A stretch of 64,000 bases of DNA from Clostridia bacterium (GCA_017620395.1 JAFZQJ010000027.1:18331-82330); one strand, 5' to 3'; positions 17,601-24,875 are shown, counted from the first letter of the stretch. The notes: generated by a model not told the origin, from the letters alone. Translations and numbers: made by a program.

Positions 17601-19101
17601 CGTTCTCAATGTGACCGCCGGAACGAAGAAGGGGAACAGCATCGCTGACGTTGCGATCTCCGGCGACGGGACATCGGTAATGGCGGTGCCGATACAGAAT
17701 AACGACAGCGTTTTCTTCTGGACGCTGCCGGGGATGGCGGATAAGACGCCTCTTTATAACGCGATAAACGCCGCGTCCGATATCGACTATTCCGAATATA
17801 CCCACGAGAGCGTGGCGGCGCTGCGCGAAGCGATGGAGAGCGCGAACGCGCTGCTCCGCGGTCACAAGGCTGACGCCTCGGAGATTGCCGCGGGCGTCGC
17901 GCTGATAAACAACGCCGCGAACCATCTCGTCAAGCTTCCGGGAGGCGAAGTCGTTCTCAACGGCTTTGACGGCTGGACCTCCGAAGACGTCGCGGCCATG
18001 AGCTCAACGAGAGCCACGCTGAGCCTCACGTCCTCGTCCGTTTCGATAACGCCGAACGTCAGACAGTCGCTCTGCATCAGCGCCGGCTCCACTACGACGT
18101 GGACTATGTATAACACCACGAGCGGGGGAGAGATTTCCGGCCGCAACCCGTTCGGAGCCGACCTTTCCAACAGCGACGGCATCTCGATCTGGGCGAAAGG
18201 ACTGACGAAGGAACAAAACAACGGCAAGATATTCATCGGCCACACCGGCGTTGAAGGAAGCTTCTTGTTCAGCGCTTCGCTGCCGACGATAACGACCTCC
18301 GGCGGCTATATCAACATACCTTTTTCCGATTTCACATACGTTTCCGGCGAAGAGACGCTTGACCTGACGAAGCTGAACACCATCGGCTTCTCCGGCAAGG
18401 GCGCGAAGGGAATGTTCGTCTTCACCGAGCTGACCGCGTACACCGAAGCGGGCGCAATGCCCGTGGTCACCGGCGTTACCGACGGTGCGGCGTATAACAT
18501 AACCGGCGCCGAAGCTCCGTCCGCGAACTGGGACAGCGGCATGGCGTTCCTCGACGGCGAATACTACGTCGCCGGAACTCCTATCACGGAAACGGGCGAG
18601 CATACGCTCGTCGTTAATAACCACGGCACCGAAGCGACCGTGACGTTTACGGTTACCGATAATACGCCGATTCCCGTTATAACCGGCGTCGCCGAACGGC
18701 AGGTCTTTGACCTTGCAAACGGCGAGAGCGCGTCCCCCTCGTGGAACGTCGGCTCAGCGACGCTGAACGGCGAAGCGTATAACGGCGCGGCGATCAACAA
18801 GGTCGGCGAGTACACGCTGACCGTGACGAACGGCTATAAAAAAGCCTCCGTGTTCTTCATCGTCGTCGACACGTCCGAGAACCAGTCGGTATACATGAAG
18901 GGCGATATGGACAAGGACGGCGAAATAACGGTCGCGGACGCGCTGAAAGCGCTGCGCATCGCGGCGAAGCTCGCTCAGCAGACCGACGAGGATGTTATGA
19001 TCGGCGACACGGATAACGACGGCGAGATCACCGTCGCAGACGCCCTCAAAATCCTCCGCGTCGCCGCGAAGCTCGCGGACGCGGCAAGCCTCGGAGAATG
19101 A
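14620..19101 (+). CDS. Secreted GH16-like glucanase with WD40-like propeller and C-terminal dockerin
   Basis: A 1493-residue paralogue of the protein at 8260. The ATG at 14620 is chosen over an upstream ATG because it is preceded by CGGAGG and starts a normal signal peptide (MKTVKRIISTVLCLALLIP, to about residue 28). Order of modules: FIVAR-like helical segment (about 30-90), beta-rich carbohydrate-binding-like region, ricin-like segment (about 285-430), and GH16 domain (about 435-690) with catalytic motif GEIDVMEL (Glu546 and Glu551). Then come a WD40-like propeller (about 700-1050), a helical FIVAR-like segment, beta-sandwich repeats (about 1110-1420) and a type I dockerin at about 1426-1493 with two DxDxDGEITVADAL-type loops. 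It is probably a secreted beta-glucan-degrading cellulosome component. Unlike its neighbour it ends with the dockerin. Confidence 0.9.
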   Translation: MKTVKRIISTVLCLALLIPAAVIPAAAVSTEELEALYATAGALIYSDGTHASRRQLKAAYDTAEAVISQGNALNSDIVSATSLLSAAIDGFVAVEAPERREIAGIAAWDAATVSSFTDTSGCAVFFGEDADRRAAVKVVTAGKDVAYFSNAASDAAIDGASVFTGDITDTAGLRFRTSFNDLSLVESVSVSVGVRSADGRKTYTAVGIPAKNGYVAVDWEFFYSDYDAIGTGVDLANLNYVAFAFEGVKPGFIGLVSDLHCFTENILATERPEYREVKAASIISGNYYKIVDSNTGLALTLSERVTDTETMTATGYENRIVNKQSGLSVTMEARKEDPRQEWQIYRHNDGTFRIINKDSSLALSASYYVLSYTIDTSVLNLSDTAQEWRVARSSNGFKISVSSASAYYMNYSGGNLKASGVQQVWDVYECVRGEWNQVWNDEFDGDSIDRSKWTVYDAKNRGDTEPVYFRDNENNVCVSDGDLIIRTKRENYLGYPTTGAYLTTEGHYYTSFGRFEMRAKLAVGAWIWPAFWLQGAPPSNWPQNGEIDVMELVGGGKEDSKLYGTFHWLSDYADGSREFVKGVEFYNKNNVSLGDDYHTYAVEWEHDQMRIYFDGMQYVSLNLTSDSERWGYGDLPHYITLNTSIRGPGNDEIYPDTADESEFIIDYVRVSKRSGDMSASTETADSAPIEGQKIYAGIIDDVNVAASPDGNFFVVTNRYGDVNRFNARTGEKQSADVNDSTVFSALKYSPSGRFIAAGSRMSGLVIYKNSDLSSKSRATVNGLYFESLAFSADESTIYAGGRNDNQAGGASDNKYLYAFGTSSGSQRGKVYIGSDVRSIAVSDDGKYIAAGTSSGKIYVVDADTLAIEGECEMEAVVRSLAFIPSSDRFAASDEAGNIKVFDAETRGVVMTLDNPDGASVSSIEISPDGSRLVATSTDNNARLFDLGSGRLIQLLDGFTQQTTAAKFSRDGNRIVVSSLDGTVRVYSDCGGLLYVLNVTAGTKKGNSIADVAISGDGTSVMAVPIQNNDSVFFWTLPGMADKTPLYNAINAASDIDYSEYTHESVAALREAMESANALLRGHKADASEIAAGVALINNAANHLVKLPGGEVVLNGFDGWTSEDVAAMSSTRATLSLTSSSVSITPNVRQSLCISAGSTTTWTMYNTTSGGEISGRNPFGADLSNSDGISIWAKGLTKEQNNGKIFIGHTGVEGSFLFSASLPTITTSGGYINIPFSDFTYVSGEETLDLTKLNTIGFSGKGAKGMFVFTELTAYTEAGAMPVVTGVTDGAAYNITGAEAPSANWDSGMAFLDGEYYVAGTPITETGEHTLVVNNHGTEATVTFTVTDNTPIPVITGVAERQVFDLANGESASPSWNVGSATLNGEAYNGAAINKVGEYTLTVTNGYKKASVFFIVVDTSENQSVYMKGDMDKDGEITVADALKALRIAAKLAQQTDEDVMIGDTDNDGEITVADALKILRVAAKLADAASLGE

Positions 19102-19118
19102 AATAATTATCGCATAGC

Positions 19119-19149
19119 AAAAGCCCTCCCGAATTTCGGGAGGGCTTTT
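19119..19149. terminator. Bidirectional terminator between the glucanase and the synthetase fusion gene
   Basis: A perfect inverted repeat (AAAAGCCCTCCCGA and its complement) ends in T residues on both strands and lies between two convergent genes. Confidence 0.9.
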
Positions 19150-19166
19150 GATTAAGTTATACGCTT

Positions 19167-21458
19167 TTATTTTGCGTCTTCGGTCCTGATATCTACTCTG
19201 CGGATCTTGCCGCTTATCGTCTTCGGCAGCTCGTCTACGAACTCGACGATGCGCGGATACTTATACGGCGCGGTGTGCGTCTTGACGTAGTTCTGAACTT
19301 CCTTCTTCAATTCGTCGCTTCCGGCGGTGCCCTTCGTCAGCACTATCGTCGCCTTGACGACCTGGCCGCGGATCTCGTCCGGAACAGCGGTGACGGCGCA
19401 TTCGAGCACGTAGGGGAGCTCCATGATGACGCTCTCGATCTCAAAAGGTCCGATGCGGTAGCCGGAGGACTTGATCAGATCGTCGATGCGTCCGACGTAC
19501 CAGTAATAGCCGTCCTCGTCGCGCCACGCGGTGTCGCCGGTGTGGTAGACGCCGTCGTGCCACGCTTCCGCGGTCTTCTCGGCGTCGCGGTAGTATTCGC
19601 GGAAGAGTCCGACGGGAACGCGCCTGTCGGTGCGGATAACTATCTCGCCGATCTCGCCGACCTTAGTCGGCTTGCCGTCCGGCAGGACGATGTCGACGTC
19701 GTACTGCGGAGTGGGCTTGCCCATGGAGCCGGGCTTCGGCACCATGCCGATGAGGTTGGCTACGGTCAGCGTCGTCTCGGTCTGCCCGAAGCCTTCCATT
19801 ATCTTCAGCCCGGTCGCGTCGTAGAAGCGGTCGAAGACCTCGGGGTTGAGGGCTTCGCCGGCAACGGTCGCGTACTGCAGGGAGGAGAGGTCGTATTTCT
19901 TCAAATCTTCTTTTATAAAGAAGCGGTACATCGTCGGAGGCGCACAGAAGGTGGTGATGTTATACCGCTTGAAAAGCGGCAGTATATCGTCCGCCTTGAA
20001 CTTCTCGAAGTCGTAGGTGAAAACGCCGGCTTCGCAGAGCCACTGGCCGTAGAACTTGCCCCAGAGCGCCTTCCCCCAGCCGGTATCCGCAATCGTGAAG
20101 TGCAGACCGTCGGGGTTGACGTTGTGCCAGTAGTGCGCGGTAACGAAGTGGGCGAGAGGATAGGTGAACTTGTGGGCGGCGATCTTCGGATAGCCCGTCG
20201 TGCCGGAGGAGAAGAACATCAGCATGATGTCCTCCGCCTTCGAGTCGTTGTTCTCGCGCGGGAAGACCGTCGGGAACGCCTTCATCTCGCCGTCGAGGAA
20301 ATGCCAGCCGGGGTATTCTCCGTCGGCGACGACCTTGATCTTCAGTTCGGGGCAGGTCTCCGCCGCGAGGTCGGCCTGATGCGGCCCGTCGCAGTCCGCG
20401 GAGCAGATTATGGCTGAAACGCCCGCGGTCTTGAAGCGGTATTCGTAATCCTTCTTGACGAGCAGGTGGGTGGCGGGTATGGCGATCGCGCCGATCTTGT
20501 GCAGCGCGAGCATGCAGAACCAGAAGTGATAGTTGCGCTTGAGCACCAGCATAACGCGGTCGCCCTTTTTGACGCCGAGGGAGCTGAGGTAGTTCGCCGC
20601 CTGCGACGAAAGCTCGGACATCTCCTTGAAGGTGAAGGTGCGCTCGTGCTTTTCGCTGTCGAGGTGGAGCATGGCGCGTTTGCCGGGATGGCGCTTCGCC
20701 AGCTCATCCACGACGTCGAACGCGAAGTTGAAGTTATCCTTGTGCTTGAAGTTTATTTCTTTCAGCGCGCCGTTCTCGTCCTCTGTGACGTCGATGAAGT
20801 CGCGCCAGATCTGGTCGTCCTGCGCTTCCACGCTGCGGCGGCTGACTTCGCCCGTGAGGCCTTCGTGCGCATTGTATTCCTGCGCGTGTCCGGCGGGATC
20901 CATGACGATTGCGACGAATTCGCAGTCGCCGTCCCCCGCGGCGATCATTCCGTGGGGAGTCAGACTGTCGTAGAATACGCTGTCGCCTTCATAGAGGTAA
21001 TCGACGTGGTCGCCTATCTGTACCTTCAAGCTGCCCTTGAGTATGTAGTCGAACTCCTCGCCGGCATGCGAAGCCAGCGGGATTGGCTTATTCTGCGCTT
21101 CCGCGTCGTATGGCGCGCGCACCCAGAACGGCTCTGAAAGGCGGCTCTTGAAGTTCGCGGCGAGGTGGTTATACTTGAACCCCTTGCGGCGCGCGATGGG
21201 GAAGCCCTCGCCCTTGCGGACGATGGCGAACGCGGAAAGCTTCGCGTTTTCGCCGGTCAGCAGGTCGGCGATGTCGACTCCGAACGTTTTGGCGCACTTG
21301 TGGAGGAAAGTGAATGAAAAATCGCTTTCTCCGTTTTCGCAGCGGACGTAATCTTCAACAGATACGCCCGTAATTATGGCCATTTCCTCCGGCGTCTTAC
21401 CGATAATTCGACGCAGCTCCTTGATACGTTGAGCGGTTAGGGCAAGCTGATTGTCCAT
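19167..21458 (-). CDS. XRE/HTH-cupin regulator fused to an AMP-binding acyl-CoA synthetase
   Basis: A 763-residue fusion. Residues 1-65 are an XRE-type helix-turn-helix (TAQRIKELRRI, then EEMAIITGVSVEDYVRCENG). About 110-185 is a cupin (GEEFDYILKGSLKV, GDSVFYDSLTPHG). About 215-763 is an ANL-superfamily adenylating enzyme closest in layout to acetyl or medium-chain acyl-CoA synthetases: FFSSGTTGYPK (phosphate loop), GFGQTETT, YHTGDTAWRDEDGYYWYVGR and LPKTISGKIRR with the catalytic Lys. It should activate a carboxylic acid to an acyl-adenylate and then acyl-CoA; the substrate is unknown. The first 185 residues are clearly paralogous to the separate regulator at 24876. Start chosen at ATG after AAAAAGGAGGAAACAAA. 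It has its own strong promoter. Confidence 0.9.
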   Translation of the reverse strand: MDNQLALTAQRIKELRRIIGKTPEEMAIITGVSVEDYVRCENGESDFSFTFLHKCAKTFGVDIADLLTGENAKLSAFAIVRKGEGFPIARRKGFKYNHLAANFKSRLSEPFWVRAPYDAEAQNKPIPLASHAGEEFDYILKGSLKVQIGDHVDYLYEGDSVFYDSLTPHGMIAAGDGDCEFVAIVMDPAGHAQEYNAHEGLTGEVSRRSVEAQDDQIWRDFIDVTEDENGALKEINFKHKDNFNFAFDVVDELAKRHPGKRAMLHLDSEKHERTFTFKEMSELSSQAANYLSSLGVKKGDRVMLVLKRNYHFWFCMLALHKIGAIAIPATHLLVKKDYEYRFKTAGVSAIICSADCDGPHQADLAAETCPELKIKVVADGEYPGWHFLDGEMKAFPTVFPRENNDSKAEDIMLMFFSSGTTGYPKIAAHKFTYPLAHFVTAHYWHNVNPDGLHFTIADTGWGKALWGKFYGQWLCEAGVFTYDFEKFKADDILPLFKRYNITTFCAPPTMYRFFIKEDLKKYDLSSLQYATVAGEALNPEVFDRFYDATGLKIMEGFGQTETTLTVANLIGMVPKPGSMGKPTPQYDVDIVLPDGKPTKVGEIGEIVIRTDRRVPVGLFREYYRDAEKTAEAWHDGVYHTGDTAWRDEDGYYWYVGRIDDLIKSSGYRIGPFEIESVIMELPYVLECAVTAVPDEIRGQVVKATIVLTKGTAGSDELKKEVQNYVKTHTAPYKYPRIVEFVDELPKTISGKIRRVDIRTEDAK

Positions 21459-21497
21459 TTTGTTTCCTCCTTTTTAGATTTTTGGTTTTTGATATTC

Positions 21498-21511
21498 ACG
21501 CGCTTGCGCGT
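21498..21511. promoter_or_regulatory. Palindrome just downstream of the synthetase-fusion promoter
   Basis: A symmetrical 14-base element, ACGCGC-TT-GCGCGT, lies about 14 bases after the -10 box, in the untranslated leader of the XRE-cupin-synthetase gene. It could be an operator for an HTH protein, possibly the gene's own product, or a leader hairpin. No second copy was noticed. Confidence 0.45.
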
Positions 21512-21524
21512 AAACTATTTTCCG

Positions 21525-21553
21525 ATTATACTCTTTGTTTTTTGGCAAGTCAA
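21525..21553 (-). promoter_or_regulatory. Sigma-A promoter of the XRE-cupin-synthetase gene
   Basis: On the minus strand TTGACT, a 17-base spacer and TATAAT, about 65 bases before the start codon. Confidence 0.8.
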
Positions 21554-21570
21554 GCGTTAAAGTGATAAAA

Positions 21571-21599
21571 AAGAAAAAATCCCCCGCCGGAGCGGGGAA
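21571..21599 (-). terminator. Rho-independent terminator after the methyltransferase gene
   Basis: On the minus strand CCCCGC and GCGGGG form a stem with a four-base loop, followed by GATTTTTTC. It lies 14 bases after the methyltransferase stop and just upstream of the next promoter. Confidence 0.82.
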
Positions 21600-21612
21600 T
21601 TTGAACTCTTTG

Positions 21613-22395
21613 TCAGTTTTTCCGTAATATATCCAGAGTGTGATGTGAAGCGCCGATAAGATCCTGACGCTCGCAGACGGCGAAGTGATAATCCATCCAC
21701 TTTCCGAACGTCTCGTCGTCCATGGCGTCTATCAACTCCCGTTTGTAATTCGTCGCTCCGTCCGCGGCGACAAGCTTGATTCGTTTCACCGGCGCTTCGG
21801 CGTCGAGCGCGGCGATGTCTTCTGTGCGGACAAGTTCAAAAACGTCCTTCGGCTCGCTGATGCAGTGCCAGTCCGGAGTCAGCATATTGAGCTCCGTCAC
21901 TTCGCGCAGATTGTTCAGGCCGAAAACGTACTGAATGACGGTCGGCTCGTTCATGCAATAAGCTACGAGGACGTATCCGCCGGACTTCGTCACGCGCACG
22001 GCTTCTGAAAGCGCTCGCAGTTTATCTTCTTTCGTATACAGGTGATACATCGGGCCGAGCAGCATGGTCAGGTCAAACGAATCGTCGTCAAACTCGGAGA
22101 GGTCCAGCGCGTTTCCGCGGATCGCGGTGATGCGTTCCGTGCCGTCAAGTTTGGATTTCAACACGTCGAGGTTGCGCTCGACAAGTTCTACAGCCGTCAC
22201 GTTGAAGCCCTGCTTTGCGAGAGTTACGCTGTATCTTCCGGTCCCGGCTCCGACTTCGAGTATCGCCGGATCGGTAACGCCGGCGAGGCACTCGCGCACG
22301 TACTTCAAAGTAGTCAGATATTCAACCTGTCCGTGACGGGAAAGAAGACGCCCGTCTTCGTCGTAGTCGTTGTAGTATTGTTCAAGATAATCCAT
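21613..22395 (-). CDS. Class I SAM-dependent methyltransferase
   Basis: A 260-residue Rossmann-type methyltransferase with motif I ILEVGAGTGRYS near residue 45, the acidic loop VTAVELVERN, and the LDLSEFDDDSFDLTMLLGPMYH region typical of small-molecule or UbiE-like methyltransferases. The substrate cannot be deduced. The frame can also start at GTG 22404, but ATG 22395 has a properly spaced AGGTG Shine-Dalgarno. It is a single-gene unit with its own promoter and terminator. Confidence 0.85.
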   Translation of the reverse strand: MDYLEQYYNDYDEDGRLLSRHGQVEYLTTLKYVRECLAGVTDPAILEVGAGTGRYSVTLAKQGFNVTAVELVERNLDVLKSKLDGTERITAIRGNALDLSEFDDDSFDLTMLLGPMYHLYTKEDKLRALSEAVRVTKSGGYVLVAYCMNEPTVIQYVFGLNNLREVTELNMLTPDWHCISEPKDVFELVRTEDIAALDAEAPVKRIKLVAADGATNYKRELIDAMDDETFGKWMDYHFAVCERQDLIGASHHTLDILRKN

Positions 22396-22424
22396 AGCTT
22401 TCACCTGCAGAAATATGGTGTTAT

Positions 22425-22453
22425 ATTCTATATTTCATGTGTGAGACTTACAA
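22425..22453 (-). promoter_or_regulatory. Promoter of the methyltransferase gene
   Basis: On the minus strand TTGTAA, 17-base spacer, TAGAAT, about 30 bases before the start codon. Confidence 0.6.
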
Positions 22454-22523
22454 AACGAATGGAAATCAAGATAAGAATAGATATTTGTACGCGAGTTATA
22501 TCCCGACAAAACTGGATTTGTTT

Positions 22524-22991
22524 TTATCTATGCTTTTCTAATCGTAAAAGACCTTCTTCATCCGGTACGCTGATTCCGTTTTTGTATGTGTATCCCATTT
22601 TTATATAAAATGGAGTTGCGGTGATAGAGGCGGGTATTTCAATTCTGTTCGCGCGCAGGAAGTATTCGTCTTTTTCCAAGGTTTCAATTATCTTTCTTCC
22701 GATTCCTTGACCCTGATAATCGGGTAAAACGAAGATGGTAAATAAACTGCTTTCATCCACTTTATCCCAGTAAGGGCCTATGGCTCCACAGCCCACGATC
22801 TTGTTCTCATCGCACGCAACGTAAAAATGAGTCCATTCTGCTCGCTTCAGGATTTTGTTCGGTTGCAATCTTTGAACTTCGTTTTCAATATATTCTTTAG
22901 GATAATCTTTGATATTTACTTCTCTAAGCGTCTTGATAATTAAATCAGACACCTCTTTTGAATCAGTTTGCAAAAACCTTCTAATAATCAT
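22524..22991 (-). CDS. GNAT family N-acetyltransferase
   Basis: A 155-residue acetyl-CoA-dependent acetyltransferase. The acetyl-CoA-binding motif A appears as LPDYQGQGIGRKII, followed by the C-terminal ITATPFYIKMGY segment typical of the family. The N-terminal MIIRRFLQTDSKEVSDLI is also standard. The ATG is preceded by a CGGAGGAAGATAT leader. The gene is more AT-rich than its neighbours, as is the next gene, which may mark a small acquired segment. The substrate is unknown. Confidence 0.88.
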   Translation of the reverse strand: MIIRRFLQTDSKEVSDLIIKTLREVNIKDYPKEYIENEVQRLQPNKILKRAEWTHFYVACDENKIVGCGAIGPYWDKVDESSLFTIFVLPDYQGQGIGRKIIETLEKDEYFLRANRIEIPASITATPFYIKMGYTYKNGISVPDEEGLLRLEKHR

Positions 22992-23027
22992 ATCTTCCTC
23001 CGTAAGTCCGGATTTGCCGAGATTCTA

Positions 23028-23390
23028 TCACATTCTTTCGCTCTTTTCTTTCATGGTTTTTATAGATGAAATAAGCATTCGTCTGATAGCGCCGCAATCG
23101 TTTTGTATCGGTTTGTATGTTTGTTCGTTCATATATCCGGTTTCAAACAGCAATTCAAGCCAATACTCAGTTTCATATACTTCTTTTAATGATATCTCAA
23201 ATTTTGATATAAAATCTTTTGTACCCTGTGCGTACTGCGCCTCGTAAATGTTTGCGCCGATTGATGTGCCGCTTCTGAGCAGTTGATTAGTCAGTACGGA
23301 TTCGCGGCGTTCTTGCTTGATGGATCTGCAAAGAACAACAATCTGTTTCGCAAAATCCTTGGATTTGTCGCGGAGAACGCTATCGGACAT
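23028..23390 (-). CDS. Four-helix-bundle protein (S23/TIGR02436 family)
   Basis: A 120-residue all-helical protein with the family hallmark LTNQLLRSGTSIGANIYEAQ, followed by EISLKEVYETEYWLELL. The family includes proteins encoded in 23S rRNA intervening sequences and the Avd accessory proteins of diversity-generating retroelements, but most members have no known function. ATG 23390 is preferred over GTG 23399 because AGGTG is then spaced 6 bases away. The gene has its own promoter, whose -35 box touches the end of the mini-hairpin array at 23437-23616. No reverse transcriptase is present nearby. Confidence 0.88.
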   Translation of the reverse strand: MSDSVLRDKSKDFAKQIVVLCRSIKQERRESVLTNQLLRSGTSIGANIYEAQYAQGTKDFISKFEISLKEVYETEYWLELLFETGYMNEQTYKPIQNDCGAIRRMLISSIKTMKEKSERM

Positions 23391-23408
23391 TGTAATCACC
23401 TCGTATAA

Positions 23409-23437
23409 AGTATAGCATAAGACTTGTATTATTTCAA
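23409..23437 (-). promoter_or_regulatory. Promoter of the four-helix-bundle gene
   Basis: On the minus strand TTGAAA, 17-base spacer, TATACT. Transcription should begin near 23402, about a dozen bases before the start codon. The -35 hexamer coincides with the outer edge of the hairpin array. Confidence 0.72.
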
Positions 23438-23616
23438 GTTATATTGCCGTCTTTGACGGCAGTTATATTGATCCTGCGGATCAGTTATATTGCCTCTGCG
23501 AGGCAGTTATATTATATTCGCCTTGCTATATTCAAACTGCGCGTAGCGCAATATCACTCGCGAAGCGAATATAACTGGGCGAAGCCCAATATAACTCGCC
23601 GCAGGCGAATATAACT
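23437..23616. repeat. Array of seven mini-hairpins joined by a conserved 9-base linker, with inverted polarity of its two halves
   Basis: The left half repeats the linker AGTTATATT before each hairpin: GCCGTC/GACGGC (23446-23460), GATCC/GGATC (23470-23482) and GCCTC/GAGGC (23492-23504). After a degenerate centre (about 23514-23537) the right half has TGCGC/GCGCA (23538-23550), TCGC/GCGA (23558-23568), GGGC/GCCC (23577-23587) and CGCC/GGCG (23597-23607), separated by the reverse complement AATATAACT. All loops are three bases. Stem sequences differ from unit to unit while pairing and linker are kept, so the structure rather than the sequence of each stem is conserved. Confidence 0.85.
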
Positions 23617-23654
23617 GAAAGAGACCTGATTTGGCGACAAATCAGGTCTCTTTC
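23617..23654. repeat. Perfect 17-bp inverted repeat at the 3' end of tRNA-Leu
   Basis: Arms 23617-23633 and 23638-23654 pair perfectly around a four-base loop. It lies one base from the CCA end of the minus-strand tRNA-Leu and directly joins the mini-hairpin array. There is no T-run on the minus strand, so a classical terminator is not supported. It may be a processing or transcription-stop hairpin, or the terminal unit of the array. Confidence 0.75.
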
Positions 23655-23655
23655 A

Positions 23656-23742
23656 TGGTGCCGGTGATCGGGTTCGAACCGATACGGGATTTCTCCCACG
23701 GGATTTTAAGTCCAGGGCGTCTGCCAATTCCGCCACACCGGC
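23656..23742 (-). tRNA. tRNA-Leu (anticodon TAA)
   Basis: The 87-base minus-strand sequence folds as a class II tRNA. The acceptor pairs GCCGGTG with CACCGGC, the D-arm region holds GGCAGAC, the anticodon loop is CTTAAAA with TAA at the decoding positions, there is a long variable arm (CGTGGGAGAAATCCCG), the T-loop is TTCGAAC, and CCA is encoded. Confidence 0.95.
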
Positions 23743-23756
23743 GTTTGAACAGTCGT

Positions 23757-23785
23757 ATGATACCACATCGGGCGGGAAAGCGCAA
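23757..23785 (-). promoter_or_regulatory. Promoter of tRNA-Leu
   Basis: On the minus strand TTGCGC, 17-base spacer, TATCAT, 14 bases before the mature tRNA 5' end. Confidence 0.6.
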
Positions 23786-23815
23786 GTGGTTTTTGAAAAA
23801 ATAAGGCGCAACGCA

Positions 23816-23844
23816 TTGACACGGGCGCGTGAAGATAGTAGAAT
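23816..23844 (+). promoter_or_regulatory. Promoter of pfkA
   Basis: TTGACA, 17-base spacer, TAGAAT, about 38 bases before the pfkA start. Confidence 0.75.
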
Positions 23845-23882
23845 ATAAGAGATGACAATCCAAACGAAACGGATATGATATT

Positions 23883-24857
23883 ATGAGCGAAGAAAAGAAA
23901 ACCATAGGCATAATGACCAGCGGCGGCGACGCTCCCGGCATGAACGCAACGATACGCGCCGTCGTCAGAAGCGCGCTTTCGCGCGATATGCGGGTCATGG
24001 GCATAATGCGCGGATATAACGGCCTTATCAACGACGAGGTCAAAGAAATGCATATGCGCAGCGTTTCGGAGATACTTCACCGCGGCGGCACGATACTTTA
24101 TACCGCGCGCTGCGACGAGTTCCGCACGCTTGAGGGACAGATAAAGGCCGCCGAAATCTGCAGGAAGCACGGGATGAGCGGCGTCGTCGTCATCGGCGGC
24201 GACGGTTCTTTCAGAGGCGCGGTCGATCTGTCGAAGCAGGGGATAAACTGCGTCGGAATACCCGCGACAATCGACAACGACATCGCGGCGAGCGAATACA
24301 CGATCGGCTTCGATACCGCTATGAACACCGCCTGCGAAATGATAGACAAGCTGCGCGATACGTCGCAGTCGCACGAACGCTGCTCCGTTGTCGAGGTAAT
24401 GGGCCGTCACGCCGGCCACCTCGCGCTTGAGGTCGGAGTCGCCTCCGGCGCGACGTCGATAGTCGTTCCCGAGATCCCGATCGACATAGAAAAGGACATT
24501 ATTCACAAGATAAACAAGGTCCAGCGCAAGGGCAAAAAGCACTTCATAATCGTCGTCGCCGAGGGCACGGGACTTACGAACGAGATCTCGCGCCGCATCG
24601 AGGAAGAGACCGGCATCGAGAGCCGCGTCACCGTTCTCGGCCACGTTCAGCGCGGCGGCGCGCCGACCGTCCGCGAAAGGGTCATGGCGAGCGCGATGGG
24701 CTACCGCGCCGTTGAACTGCTTTCCTACGGCGTGACAAACCGCGTCGTGGTGCTGAGAAACACGCAGATAACCGATATGGATATCAACGAGGCGCTCGGG
24801 ATGAAGAAACAGATCGACATGAAGCTTTATCAGATATCCAACACCATTTCGATATAA
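23883..24857 (+). CDS. pfkA: ATP-dependent 6-phosphofructokinase
   Basis: Catalyses the committing step of glycolysis, fructose 6-phosphate to fructose 1,6-bisphosphate. The 324-residue length and motifs are those of the bacterial homotetrameric enzyme: IGIMTSGGDAPGMNA at the N terminus, VVIGGDGSFRGA (ATP site), GIPATIDNDI with the catalytic Asp, VVEVMGRHAGHLAL, and GHVQRGGAPT. Gly at the position after GGDG favours ATP rather than pyrophosphate as donor. No strong Shine-Dalgarno precedes the ATG. The XRE-cupin gene follows 18 bases later and is likely cotranscribed. Confidence 0.96.
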   Translation: MSEEKKTIGIMTSGGDAPGMNATIRAVVRSALSRDMRVMGIMRGYNGLINDEVKEMHMRSVSEILHRGGTILYTARCDEFRTLEGQIKAAEICRKHGMSGVVVIGGDGSFRGAVDLSKQGINCVGIPATIDNDIAASEYTIGFDTAMNTACEMIDKLRDTSQSHERCSVVEVMGRHAGHLALEVGVASGATSIVVPEIPIDIEKDIIHKINKVQRKGKKHFIIVVAEGTGLTNEISRRIEEETGIESRVTVLGHVQRGGAPTVRERVMASAMGYRAVELLSYGVTNRVVVLRNTQITDMDINEALGMKKQIDMKLYQISNTISI

Positions 24858-24875
24858 CGTCAAGGGGGAAGAAGT

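Noticed and set aside
23437..23654. CRISPR array
   Set aside because: Repeats are only 9 bases, the spacers are hairpins of 11-15 bases, polarity inverts in the middle, and no cas gene is present.
23028..23660. Diversity-generating retroelement using the four-helix-bundle protein as Avd
   Set aside because: There is no reverse transcriptase and no template/variable repeat pair nearby.
23706..24863. 385-codon minus-strand open frame opposite pfkA
   Set aside because: Antisense shadow; it also runs through the tRNA-Leu gene.
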